Assembly (NCBI GenBank): GCA_020796225.1
Contig: CM036754.1
Span: 20,340,867-20,404,866, forward strand
Length of the DNA stretch: 64,000 nt
Direction of reading: 5' to 3'
From: Arion vulgaris
Taxonomy: Eukaryota; Mollusca; Gastropoda; Stylommatophora; Arionidae
This document shows positions 46,367 to 56,814 of this stretch, piece by piece (within the stretch, counting starts at the first letter, position 1; every line of letters begins with the position of its first letter). The notes under the pieces were generated by a model that did not search any database, was not told the DNA's origin, and worked only from the letters and a program-made list of their open reading frames with translations. The translations under genes were made by a program, and so were the position numbers.

Positions 46367-46639
46367 ATTCTGAACCAGTGTGACACTTGCACATCAATTT
46401 GCGTTTTTATAGTGTTTTTAAAAAAATCCTACTTAGCAACAGAAAATCCGCCACACTTATGTATGGTTTTTTTCCCCAATATGTTATCCTAGTTACCGAC
46501 CTTGGTTTGAAAAGTTCTGATTACCAGCAGTACATATAAAACATGCTTTAAAAATGCAAGGAATATTTGTTCATTTAGTTCATGTGCTAAATATTTTAGT
46601 GTATCTAATAGTTAAATACAATAGATACTGTATCATCGT

Positions 46640-46810
46640 TAAATAGCTTGTCCTGAGCAGAACTTTGCCACCCTAACAGTCCTTTGGAATTTCTGTTATA
46701 AGACGGATGTCCTGTTCTCTGTGGTCGTCCTCTTTGCCGGGATGCCCTCTTCTATGGTGGTCTTCTAAAAACCCTTCATGTTTCCTTACATGTCCAGAAT
46801 ACTTCAATTT
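46640..46810 (-). pseudogene. LINE C-terminal fragment
   Basis: The reverse strand resembles LKYFGH, EDHHRRGHPGK, then a basic stretch. Shares AAATAGCTTGTCCTGAGC and its continuation with 29815 and 57669. Confidence 0.6.
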
Positions 46811-47169
46811 TCTAATTCAAATAGTTTAATACAATAGATGATATATGCTGCACTGTATACTTTTGGAGTGTTTAGTTGATGGAATTATCTAGTGCTGATT
46901 TGATTGTGTGGCAATGGGCTATCACTTCTCGGAGAAGCCAGTAGTTTGATTCTTGGTTTCCTCTTTCTTATATCTCTTCTTTGCTTAGTGCATACTAATT
47001 CTGATAGTTTCACATATGTGTCTAGCATTTGTTTCATTGTCAAGTAATTTGTTTAGAGTTGAAAGTTGAGACAGGGAAAGGAAACTGGCCACCTGACCTC
47101 CAAATAATAAGATATAGTACTGTGACCTCTATAGCATTTTACACCCCTACTTTTCTGTATGCTGTGGGA

Positions 47170-47172
<3 letters not shown>

Positions 47173-47213
<41 letters not shown>
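47173..47213. repeat. (TA)n microsatellite
   Basis: About 20 TA units followed by (CA)n. Confidence 0.95.
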
Positions 47214-47222
<9 letters not shown>

Positions 47223-47232
47223 TGTTCTACAT

Positions 47233-47566
47233 CAGCGTTTCCCAAACTGGGCTCCAGGACTCCGGGCTATGTGAGGTACTCAAAGGGGGGCCCTCAAACG
47301 CTTGAAGAAATATTATGATCTTCGACATTTCAAACAGAAAAATAAATTTTTTAAACAGTGGTAAACTAGTTCTGCTGTGGATTCAAAGGACCCCAGACAA
47401 GACCGTAGTCTAAATGCCTGACAGGACAAAATGAAAGATCATTTGAAGTTTCCTGCAGTCTGAGAACAATGTTTACTATTGTAACACACAGATAATTCAT
47501 TCCTGTCCATTTTTATACATAGAAACTTTTGGAGGTCCGCAGTAATGCAAAGTTTGGGAACCTCTG
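47233..47566. mobile_element. hAT-type MITE, 334 bp
   Basis: The ends CAGCGTTTCCCAAACTGGG and (reverse) CAGAGGTTCCCAAACTTTG are inverted. 8-bp flanks TTCTACAT (47225-47232) and TTCTACAG (47567-47574) differ at one base. Non-coding. Confidence 0.88.
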
Positions 47567-47850
47567 TTCTACAGAACAATACAATGGAACACTTTTGCAA
47601 ATGGAAAATGTTCTTTTTGTAATTGTGGGCTCACATTCTTCTATTTATTGATATTTGACCATTATTAGTCACCCTACACATTTGACATGAATTTATATGA
47701 TGTTTATTATTGTAATTACTGTTTATGTTTATTGATATACAAATTGTTTTTGCCTGTCTACAACCATTTCATTTTCTATCAAAGTCCTCTACAGCAAAAT
47801 GTATGTTTCAACACAGATTTTGTGGACATACAAGAAGAAGGAGGGAGTCT

Positions 47851-48090
47851 GTGGCTTAGCGGTAGTGAGCTTGATCACAACTCAAGAGTACTTGGTTCAA
47901 ACTCCGTGGGGGGCAATTTTGAAGCAAATTTGTTCCTATTGATTTTTTTTTACAAATGGTAAAAATAGACCTCACCATTCAAAAGTCAATTGCAAATTAC
48001 TGAATGTATAAGTGATGCCTAGAAAAATTGACACATTTACTGTGGTTTATTGTGACATCCTGTAAAAGATATGCCATGATTTTCATTCAT
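47851..48090 (+). mobile_element. SINE family D, full copy
   Basis: GTCTGTGGCTTAGCGGTAG, TTGGTTCAAACTCCG, ending ATATGCCATGATTTTCATT. Confidence 0.9.
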
Positions 48091-48149
48091 TTCAAAAGAT
48101 GTTGATAGGAAACTGAAATATTAACCACAAAGCAAAAGTGGGGTATAAT

Positions 48150-48565
48150 ACCAAGAATGGATAAATATGAACAGGTTTTACAAAGTTTTTTGTTGATATA
48201 TAACATGCCATGATTGCTTCATCAGTCTCTGGTCAAAGAAAAAAATGAGAGAGCAGACATGCTTGCATCGATTGTTGTTGAGTTTAGGATGAATAAGGGG
48301 GACGTTCTTCGGTCTTTTGGCGACCTACTGTTGGATGATGACACTAAAATTGACGTTGAATCAATCCAGCGATTTCAGGAGTTTGGAATTATAGGTTGTA
48401 CATGTAGAGCAGGATGTTTGAGGGACAGAAAGATAAGTGTGTTTAACCAGTGAGCAACAGGAACCATCAGTATGCATACCCTTCGACATCTGTTAGGGGA
48501 GACTTAGCACCTAGGGGTCTGCCCAGAGGGTAGTGATGTCAGTTCAGTTACCATTTGTGTACATT
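48150..48565 (+). pseudogene. LINE RNase H/C-terminal fragment
   Basis: KNERADMLASIVVEFRMNKG, DVLRSFGDLLLDDDTKIDVE, SIQRFQEFGI. The D-LASIV is the RNase H end; upstream motifs are lost. Ends at GTTCAGTTACC (about 48560). Confidence 0.85.
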
Positions 48566-48762
48566 TAATATAGCAAGGTGACATAAGGGCTGAACACACA
48601 TCCCTACTGCTAATTCTCCACCCGTTTCCTTTTTAATGCCAACAGAATGCAACATGCAGTCATTTAAATCTTCAATAAATTCTCATTGACAGGTGTCATA
48701 TATCTGAAAATGTAACAGTTGCACAGCAACGGCATTAGAGGAAGTGCACATTCTGAACATTC

Positions 48763-49062
48763 GCCCGAGTGGTTACCGGGCCCAAATTGGGGTGTAAAGA
48801 ATAAAACCACTGTTACCAGCCACGCATGTCCTTAGAGGTGACTAAGGAGGTTGGGCATGTGGCTAGCTACCCCACACCGGGGAAATTCATAGCTTCCATC
48901 CGAGGAAGAAGGACCCCACAAGGAGGAACATCTGGAGTTGGAGACGGAATGGAAGACAATGGGGAGAGATCTGGAAAAGGTGGCCTTGGATAAGCGGGCT
49001 TGGAAGGCCTTGGTTGTGGACCTATGCTTCCCTAGGGGCGAAGGGTGAAGAAGAAGACATAT
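48763..49062 (+). mobile_element. SINE B'' (SINE B head, third tail)
   Basis: Head CGCCCGAGTGGTTACCGGGC and B core, then from about 48860 a different LINE tail (GGAGTTGGAGACGGAATGG to GAAGAAGAAG) also found alone at 8305-8430. Confidence 0.85.
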
Positions 49063-49114
49063 TCTGAGAGGCTTCAAAGTGCATACTAGAAGTAGAAACT
49101 GATTCTATAGTTAA

Positions 49115-49331
49115 CCCTTTAGCTGCTAAGGACGTATATATACGTTTTTCCCATTCATTTCTAAAGACTCATTAACACGTCTGTTATTATCTCTCCTGTG
49201 GGCTAAAGACGTGTTAACACATTATACATTGCTACTGTCGCTGCTATAGGCGCAAATTCACGTTTTTTACCTAGAAACAAAGAGTAGCTATTTTTAGCTC
49301 AGCCTTCGGAAAGTATGTAGCAGCGAAAGGG
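49115..49331. mobile_element. piggyBac-type MITE, 217 bp
   Basis: TTAA at 49111-49114 and 49332-49335; ends CCCTTTAGCTGCTA and TAGCAGCGAAAGGG are inverted with one or two mismatches. TTAA is the piggyBac target. Contains an internal ACGTATATATACGT palindrome. Confidence 0.88.
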
Positions 49332-49899
49332 TTAAGATTAAATGCAGTTAGTATGTATATTGATTGGTTTTTGTCAAGACAAAGTATCATGATGAATATG
49401 TTTTGTAAACATTGAAATTATATTATCTTGAATAATGTCATATTTTTTATTTTTGTGATGACAAAATTTGTGGTGTATTATTTTAACATCATACCGGCTT
49501 TCTTCTGTTTGCTTCTTTTCTTTCAACATACGGAGCTGTTCTTCAATATGAAATGGGAGATTGGACTATAGGTTGCAAATAGATTTAATTCTATAAGATG
49601 CACTGCTATCACTGAGCCTGCACCTACTTAAGAGCATGGTATAGAGCAATGACAATAGACAGAGCAGACATCATCAATACCATAAGAGAAGAAGATTGAA
49701 TTGATTATTTTTTTATAACTTGGATTCTCCTAAAGGAGTTGAGTCTTATTTTTCATGTTTGTTGGCCTACATGCACAGATATAACCAAAACAAAGTTTGT
49801 CTTTAGGTTGAAATGGTGTGTCTCTGCTTAAAGAGACTTGAATCCCCTACATAACAAGCAAACGAACAAACAAACCGCACTTGGAACCGCATCCCTATC

Positions 49900-50080
49900 C
49901 AGATGAGACTGAAATTAATAACTGCCAGACATGGACACTTTGCTAGTGGTATAAGATGTTTGATTAATCAACACAGAACTGGAGTGATCAGTCACCTTAT
50001 GCTGGTGGAAATGATGTTTAAGAGGAGATCTAAGCACTTATGGACCTGTTCGGACTGCAATGACGATTATCCTCACTAAT
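49900..50080 (+). pseudogene. LINE 3' fragment (VDKDDI family)
   Basis: CLINQHRTGVISHLM, then RRSKHLWTCSDCNDDYPH. Matches 54225-54315. Confidence 0.75.
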
Positions 50081-50082
50081 CA

Positions 50083-50180
50083 CAAAAATGCACCTGTGAA
50101 CAGAATAGTGCAGTCCAGATTCGAACTCATGACCTTCAGAACGCTAGGATAAAGCTTACCACTTAGCCATAGAAACCCTT
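50083..50180 (-). mobile_element. SINE family C, head only
   Basis: Reverse head with GGTTTCTATGGCTAAGTGG and box B GAGTTCGAATCTGG; body missing. Confidence 0.75.
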
Positions 50181-50372
50181 AAACAATCAGAGATTGTAAT
50201 GTTTCAGTCATGTAGAAATGGCTAAAACAAAAACACTAGAACCTACAGAGACTTTTCATCAATATATGTTGAGAATCATATAATCAGATTAAATAGCTAA
50301 TGAGACTGTTGTGAGAAGCCAATGTGCACTTAGGAAAGATAACCATTTTCTAACAGGGTAGAGAAAGAGGTG

Positions 50373-50615
50373 TGCGCTTGTAGCTTAAGCGATAGTGAGC
50401 TCGATCACAACCCTATTGTACCTGGTTCAAACTCAACGGCAGGCAGAAAGGAAGCAAATTGTTCCCATGGATTTTTACAAACAGTAAAAATAGACCTCAC
50501 CGTTCAGAAAGCAATGGCAAACTACAGAACATATAAGTGGTGCTTAGAAAATCGATGACTCGCTTACCGTGGTTCATGGTGATGTCCTGTAAAGGATATA
50601 CCACAGTTTTCATTC
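50373..50615 (+). mobile_element. SINE family D, full copy
   Basis: TAGCTTAAGCGATAGTGAGC, CTGGTTCAAACTCAACGG, ending ATACCACAGTTTTCATTC. Confidence 0.88.
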
Positions 50616-51390
50616 AGAGAAATGGGAAGGTTATCACACATTAAGAACAAAGAGAGAAAACTGGATAATTTATTATCATGGCCTAGAAAAAAATCAATTT
50701 AATTTCTCCATTTTTCAATTACTGGATAATTTTGGTGCCTGAATATTTACATGTTAAGGATGATTTCATAGAATATATAAACTGAAAACTATTTTTATTA
50801 TATTTTTGATGTGTTTATTTAAAATTAAAAGATAACTAGACAAATATTATAAATATATGTACACATATCCATAAGATTTCCTAAGCACTCACATAAATTA
50901 AACCATCAGATTGAAATACATAATTTAAGAACTCTGGATTATTCAATTCCTGTATCTCTGTATCATCTCCATGGAAAAAATAACAACCAACTCTTTGTAT
51001 GCGGTAACCAGTATTTCAGTTTTTCTCTGTACATGCCCCCAGCTTCCAGGATGAGACTATAATATTCTCTACAAATCATTGAACAATAAACTAATATAAC
51101 ATTGTGTAATAACTGTGTTCTTGTTTTTTTACAATTTGCCAGTGAGAATGTATGTAACTCAGCATTGTTATTTAGCCAGAGAATGTATGTAACTCAGCAT
51201 TCTTATATAGAAGAGACATTGTAAAGAAAGATCTTACATATGCATTGGCCAAAAGTAATTAGCAACGAAGAGTTATGGTATAGAACCAAGCAACGCGTTC
51301 CACGGAAGATATGGCGCCCTTGTGATACATTCCTGGCGCCCTATTTTACTTGCCTTAACACTAATCAGAATTTCAAGAATAAGTTGTTGT
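50616..51390. other. Intergenic, nothing recognised
   Basis: A+T-rich. A short duplicated phrase, AGAATGTATGTAACTCAGC, occurs at about 51146 and 51180. Confidence 0.4.
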
Positions 51391-51394
51391 TTTT

Positions 51395-51580
51395 TCAATC
51401 CAGAAGCACTTGGGCTTTCAGCTCTTGACTCGGTGCCATGGACATCATAACGGTTCGGTGCCACGAACACCGTAAATCTGGAGAACATGTGCCATTTCTG
51501 CCAGCCTGCGGAATTGAACCGCATTCACAGGGAGCTTGTCACCCGTCATCCAACGCGCTACGAATGCGCTTGGCAGGCGA
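51395..51580 (-). mobile_element. SINE family G
   Basis: Reverse copy, tail TCAATCCAGAAGCACTTGGG, head ACGAATGCGCTTGGCAGG. Abuts a SINE F. Confidence 0.85.
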
Positions 51581-51582
51581 CC

Positions 51583-51955
51583 TTCTCGTGCCAAAGGTAA
51601 CTGGCTCGGTCCCTTGTGGAGACATCGGGATATTTTTCCAGAGATCTTTGATCTCAGTGTAGGTGAGATTGAGTTCCTAGTCCTATCAGAGACGGACAAT
51701 AAAACGAAGGTCCCGTGTTCAATTTGATCACATAAAAGAAACCTTGGCAGTTTAAATTGAGAAGAGCAGGCTGGAAAGCTGCTGCCCGGGCAAAATACAT
51801 TAGAAAAGATTTAAAATAAAATATCTTCAAATTAGATCAGGGACCCACACCGGTGCTACAGACTTCATGCACTGCAGCTGAGATATTCCTGTGTAAGAAA
51901 GAGATTGAAGCACACATGGTTACTCACCAAAGTGCAATGATGATGGTCCTATCAA
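51583..51955 (+). mobile_element. SINE family F, longest copy
   Basis: Contains GTAACTGGCTCGGTCCC, GATATTGAG-like GAGATTGAGTTCCTAGTCC and the 3' GAGATATTCCTGTGTAAG. Ends TCAATC. Confidence 0.82.
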
Positions 51956-51964
51956 TCACCGATT

Positions 51965-52085
51965 ACACAAGAATACATATAATACTAAGGGTAGAATAAT
52001 CAATGTATGGGTGTGAAGCATTGGCATTAAAAAAAGTTGTGGAAAAACAAATATGGGCTTTTGAATATAAGTTTAAAGGGTTTTA
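51965..52085 (+). pseudogene. LINE scrap (RT end)
   Basis: ISMYGCEALALKK, VEKQIWAFEYK. Matches the YG-E-W region before C-terminal LINE sequence. Confidence 0.55.
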
Positions 52086-52093
52086 AAGTCGAA

Positions 52094-52305
52094 GGATTGA
52101 CTTCATTGCACCGGGTTTTACCCCATATGGCTCGGTCCTCTCCGCAGAAATGGCACGCCACCTGCCGAGAGTATTGCACAAAGCACAAACTCCGTAGCTC
52201 CGGCAATAATCCTAAGGGTCTCTGGAAAAAACTGCAGTCGTGAACAGAAGGCCGCGGTCCGGATTTGAACCTTCGACTCGCAAGGCAAAGGGCTTACAGA
52301 AGAGT
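52094..52305 (-). mobile_element. SINE family C
   Basis: Reverse copy close to consensus (TTGACTTCATTGCACCGGG to GGTTCAAATCCGG region). Confidence 0.85.
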
Positions 52306-52349
52306 CCCCCGTTTATCATGAACAAAGAAGAGAACAAATAGATCTATCC

Positions 52350-52445
52350 AGAAATAACTCAAAATCAAAGAAAAACTGGCTGACGCTACAAAAAAAGGAT
52401 GAGAAAATTAAGCATTTTGGACATATAAATAAATACAGAGAGAGG
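52350..52445 (+). pseudogene. LINE scrap
   Basis: KNQRKTG, RMRKLSILDI; a short relative of 28640-28720. Confidence 0.5.
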
Positions 52446-52946
52446 AATCCCCTGTCGTTGGATACAGACTCAACTTTGCGAAATCTATGATGCATTATTC
52501 CAAATAATAGAAGATGCCAACAGAGATGCAGAGACTAAAGTTAAAGCAGGAGGATTCGCACAAAAAAAACCCATTAAAATTTAAAGGTTTATATGCGATG
52601 TAATTCTTTGGCATGGTGTTTTATTTAAAATAAATTCAGTCTCGAAGCTATTGCAATCTGTCACATTGTGTAAGGATATTATCAGAAACCATACAAAAAG
52701 TTAAAAGTTATAGACAATCTGGCTATGATCAGATGAAAATTGCTGCTAATGAGATTGGAGAGAATCTTGAATGCAGTACAGAATTTCCTATCAAAACTGA
52801 AGTTAAAGCCAAAAGGAAAAAGCGTCAATTTGAATTTGACTGTGAAGAAGCTGTCGATGAACCATTAACAGAGGAGAATAAATTTTAAATAAACATTTTC
52901 AATTATATTTTGGACATTACCCTTAACTCTCTGAATGAACGATTCA

Positions 52947-53364
52947 GTATATATATATGGAACTGCAGTAAAACTATTTGATTGGCAAAACACGTAATTA
53001 CAAAGTACTGTAGTTTTACAAATTACAAAAACAATGACAAAATACAGCAACGTTTCGACCAACAAGGCCTTTATCAAGCAAACGAACAAACAGGAGTGAC
53101 AAATTAAAATGAAACACAAATGGACGACCAAATACAAACGTATCTAAGGAAAAACAATAATAGTGACAGGAAATTACATACACACACATATACTACGAAC
53201 ACTTACCTAATACGTCACAACGAAGAGTTGCAGAGAAATGTCTATATATATACTGAATATTTAGACATTTCTCTGCAACTCTTCGTTGTGACGTATTAGT
53301 TAAGTGTTAGTAGTTATATGTGTGGTGTATGTAATTTCCTGTCACTATTGTTTTTCCTTAGATA
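52947..53364. mobile_element. Inverted-repeat insertion, 418 bp, 15-bp TSD
   Basis: TGAATGAACGATTCA flanks it at 52932-52946 and 53365-53379. The left part has the TGTAGTTTTAC repeat (52962-53020), then CAACGTTTCGACCAACAAGG, CCTTTATCAAGC. From 53141 on it is a near-perfect palindrome: arm 53141-53245, short A+T loop, arm 53258-53364. Removing the insert rejoins LNERF to TLLETH. Confidence 0.93.
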
Positions 53365-53624
53365 TGAATGAACGATTCACGCTTCTGGAAACCCATAGCA
53401 ACAATTTTCAGTTTTTATATGATATTTTAAAACTCAAGGATATAGATGACAAAACGCTAGAAAATTATTGTTACCAGTCTTCAGTCAATACTTTTAGTCG
53501 AAAATGAATCAGCTATAAATGCAAATAATCTTCAAGAAGAATTACGTGATGTATCCAGAATGCTACCATATTCTCTGAAACCTTTGGATGTTTTAAATTA
53601 TTTGTGCCAAAATAACTAAATTAC

Positions 53625-54316
53625 TGCGAACAAGATAATCTGTCACTGATTGACGTGGAGGTGGGGGCCCTCTTGAGTGACATCATCGGTGATACGGATG
53701 TGGTTGTTTAAACCAGTGGTTCGGTCGTTCGCCAACGGCGCTGCGCGTGGACTTTTCGGCGCGCTCGGGGGAGAGAAATGATGGGAGAGGCCGGTGGGGC
53801 CTACGCGGCAGCCGCGGGTGGTTTGACAGTGGGGGTTCGGGCGGAGGCGGTGAGCTGGCTGGTGTCTCGCGGCTACTCTCGTGTTTTCGTGCTCGGTGAC
53901 TCCATGAGCATGGCTCGTAGGGTCGGGGGTGGTGGGACGCGGCTGGGTGGAGATGCTGGTGCGGACAGTGATTCGAGGGATCGCCTTCGTTTTTGTCCCT
54001 AGGCGCGCGAGAGTTGGGGGTGGTGGGCGGGCTGATGGATTGGCTGCAGTGTCGGAGGGGGCTGCCATGGATCGAGATGACATTCTTCGCGCATTGAGAG
54101 AGTCTTTCCGAACAGAGAAGTTTCGGGGCTGTGAATCCCACTCGCTGACCAGACTGAAAGAGATGTGTGTCAATATTGGTGCAGCCCGAAAAGAACGACA
54201 TACTACTAAATATGCAAAGAGATTGATTAATCAACATCGAACTGGCGTGTTGGGTCGCTGGATTTGCTGAGACGGAGATCGGAGCATCTATGGACATGTC
54301 CGGAGTGCTATAATGA
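53625..54316 (+). pseudogene. GC-rich LINE RNase H/C-terminal fragment
   Basis: The + strand reads GGAYAAAAGGLTVGVRAEAV, SWLVSRGYSRVFVLGDSMSM (RNase H with the Asp of LGDS), then in a shifted frame VPRRARVGGGGRADGLAA (degenerate PGHAGV-GNE-AD-LA), MDRDDILRALRESFRTEKF, RLKEMCVNIGAARKERH, RLINQHRTGVL and LWTCPECYNDSP. Inserted in the hAT gene. About 53700-54060 is far richer in G+C than the surroundings. Confidence 0.85.
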
Positions 54317-54436
54317 TAGTCCCCATATAACTGATAACGCAATTACTTTGTATCCGAGTACTGGTGTAGCTCTGAGAATTTTATTAACACTCCCTGTCTC
54401 TGTAGCTACTGAGGAAAGAAGTTTTTTTTCCAAATT

Positions 54437-55268
54437 CTTCTTCTTTTGTTGTCACACTGCTACCGGGTTGTTGCCCAGTGTCGTGGTTTACTGTTTTTGT
54501 TTTGTTCTGTTCTGGTGGCTTGGGTGATTGTTATTTTGCTCTTTCACAGGATTCTGCTATGCCATCTAACCATCTTTTCGTGGTCTTCCTCTTACCTTCT
54601 TTCCCGATGTTCTGTTGTAGAAGACTCTGTATACTGTGGAGTTTGGATGCATTCTTATTAAGTGGCCAAACCACTTCATTCTTTGTTTCTCAATGTAATT
54701 CTTCTTCTTCTGCGTTCTCACTAGATTGGGATTTCGGATTCTCTAATAAAGGCAGCCGTCTGTATCAGATTATCAGCCACGCCATACAGTTTGTCTTGGA
54801 CACTAGTGTAAGTGGGCCACCTCTTTCTTCTCAAGTCTGCATACTGGGGGCAGTTCTATAGGATATAATTCCTATGATTTATGCTTCCCCGTTTGTGCCG
54901 ACCTCTTCCTGCAGTAAGTTTTGGCCACCCTCGTGATGGTGGGTCTGACATTCTTACCGCGTGGCTAAATCTCAGAGGCAGATTGGCGACTGTAGAATCC
55001 GTTATCACATTCCGCATTGTGAGGGGTCGTTGCACCATGTTATGCGCCTTACGGCCTAGTGCATCCGTTTTCAGCAAGCATTTGTTTCGGGTTAGCATTC
55101 CCTAGCGGACACATGCATCCGATTTCAACCAAACCTCCTTAGTCGCCTCTTACGACATGCGTGGCAGGTAACAGTGGTTCTATTCTTTACGTCCCAAATT
55201 TGGGCCCCGGTAACCACTCGGGCGCAATGTAATTCAAGCAAGGTTCTGTGCCAACTTTCTGTGTCAAC
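54437..55268 (-). mobile_element. LINE 3' insertion with 10-bp TSD
   Basis: TTTCCAAATT at 54427-54436 and 55269-55278 flanks a minus-strand LINE 3' end (GAATTACATTGAGAAACAA on the reverse, as at 55990). It interrupts the hAT dimerisation region between RSFF and IIKHYLR, and itself carries a SINE B'. Confidence 0.9.
54702..55224 (-). mobile_element. SINE B' (SINE head + LINE tail), 11-bp TSD
   Basis: CAATGTAATTC flanks it at 54691-54701 and 55225-55235. Head at 55224 (GCGCCCGAGTGGTTACCGG), tail ending in GAACGCAGAAGAAGAA at 54702. Complete, about 523 bp, the reference copy of this chimeric family. Confidence 0.95.
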
Positions 55269-55530
55269 TTTCCAAATTAAAATAATAAAACACTACTTAA
55301 GAAGTTCAATCAGCCAAACAAAACTTAGAAATCCGTCATTAATTTCTATTGAATTGGCTGTCACTCTAGACTACACATCCCTAATTAACAAATTTGTTAA
55401 AGTTAGAAGGGTAAAACTGTAGTATATTGTTGTAGTTGATATTATTTTAAAGTAGTTCATATTTTCAAAATAAAAATTATATTTGTACATTTAGTACAGT
55501 TTTTTTTTTAAAATCACAATCGAAGGTTAT

Positions 55531-55800
55531 TTTAAATACAAAAATTTAAAGGGCGGCATTTCGAAGATTTGCATCATACTGAGAAAAAAAACCCGCATGT
55601 CCTTGTTGGCAATATGTCCGACAGCATCCTGCGACTGACGGTACCAGTCGATTTTGGTTGATGAGCCTACTCATATACCTATTGTGCTGTTCTTTACTTG
55701 CTACTCCAATCTTCAATCCCAACTCTTGCAATCTAGTAGTTGATGTGGATTGGTATAAATGAAATATTTTTTGCGGCATAGCTTTGTTATTGGGTATTAC
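55531..55800 (-). pseudogene. LINE 3' end (VDKDDI family)
   Basis: The minus strand reads FHLYQSTSTTRLQELGLKIG, VASKEQHNRYMSRLINQNRL, then GFFSQYDANLRNA and the 3' end AAAATAACCTTCG. Confidence 0.82.
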
Positions 55801-55809
55801 CTTTACAGT

Positions 55810-56350
55810 TGATCAAATACATTTTTATGCCTACTTTGCGTTACCAGATACAAACATGGACAATGAGCAAAGCACAGTCACAAAAAATTACATGTGAAAT
55901 GCGATGCCTACCAAAAGCTATCAACAATAACAGAAAAATCAGCGTAACCAACATCAGCATAAGAAAGAAAACTGGAACAGAACCTTGCTTCAATTACATT
56001 GAGAAATAAATAATAAAGTGGTTTGGACACTTAATAAGAAAGCAACCAAACTCCACTGTATGCAGTCTTCTACAATAGAACACCAGGAAAGAAGGTGAGA
56101 GGAAGACCGTGATAAAGATGGCTATAAGACATCACAGAATTCTGTCAAAAAGCAAAAATAACTATTACCCAAGTCTCCAGAGCAGCGCGAGACGAAAGCA
56201 ACGTCACTGTGCAACAACACATTAACAGTGTGATGACTAAAGTAGAAGATTGGGAAAGACAACTAGGAGGAGTAGGTCGTGGGGCCAGTGATCTCACACT
56301 GCCATGCTACAAAGGAAAAAGCAAACAGCTACCGAAACAGAATAAAAACT
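55810..56350 (+). pseudogene. LINE fragment (RT end to C-terminus)
   Basis: PTLRYQIQTWTMSKAQSQK, CEMRCLPKAINNNRKIS, KTGTEPCFNYIEK, then KWFGHLIRKQPNSTVCSLL and a decayed tail with SVMTKVEDWERQLGG. Same family as 24890-25165. Confidence 0.85.
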
Positions 56351-56812
56351 GTTCATAATTAAGACTTCTGAGAACATGCATATTCCCCTGGCAACATATG
56401 GATGCGAATCGTGGACCATAACACAAACATTAAAAACAAATTGAAGTTTTGAAACAAGGTGCTATAGAAATGTTCTTAGAACATCCTGGACAGAGAAGAT
56501 AAGAAACAAAGATAGCTTACAAGACCTACATATCAAGGAGCATTGGCTCATAAAGAACATATGTCCCGGAAGATGAAATATTTTGGTCACATGAAACGCC
56601 ACAGTGGTCTTGAGAGAAAGGTAATGGAAGACATGATTCCTGGAAAACGAGACAGGGGACGACCAAGACGAAGGTGACAGCAGGGCATCAAAGAAACATT
56701 GAACATGACGCTAGAAGAGACCGGAGAACTTGCAAGAGACAGAGCGCTTTTCAGGAGGGCTGTGATGAATGCGACGTTCCGTAATGGACATGCTGCTATT
56801 TGAGTTAACACT
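56351..56812 (+). pseudogene. LINE fragment (RT end to C-terminus)
   Basis: LATYGCESWTITQTLK, RNVLRTSWTEKIRNKD, KVMEDMIPGKRDRGRPRRR, GIKETLNMTLEETGELARDR, ALFRRAVMNATFRNGHA. A complete C-terminus with several frame breaks. Confidence 0.85.
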
Positions 56813-56814
56813 TA

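Larger units (their letters stand above)
52470..55422 (+). pseudogene. hAT transposase gene split by nested insertions
   Basis: Coding pieces on the + strand in order: 52470-52946 (LCEIYDALFQIIEDANRDAE, FICDVILWHGVLFKINSVSK, GYDQMKIAANEIGENLE, NYILDITLNSLNERF), 53380-53620 (LLETHSNNFQFLYDILKLKD, NNLQEELRDVSRMLPYSLKP), 54318-54436 (TDNAITLYPSTGVALRILL, TLPVSVATEERSF) and 55279-55422 (IKHYLRSSISQTKLRN, AVTLDYTSLINKFVKVRR, stop). These follow the C-terminal half of hAT transposases of the ZMYM-like type, including the hATC dimerisation region. Frameshifts and an in-frame TAA (about 52886) show it was also decaying. Transposase activity is excluded. Confidence 0.9.

Noticed and set aside
53643..54342. 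Minus-strand ORFs of 176 and 219 codons
   Set aside because: They lie opposite a recognisable LINE RNase H/C-terminal sequence; high G+C lowers stop frequency. No domain on the minus strand.
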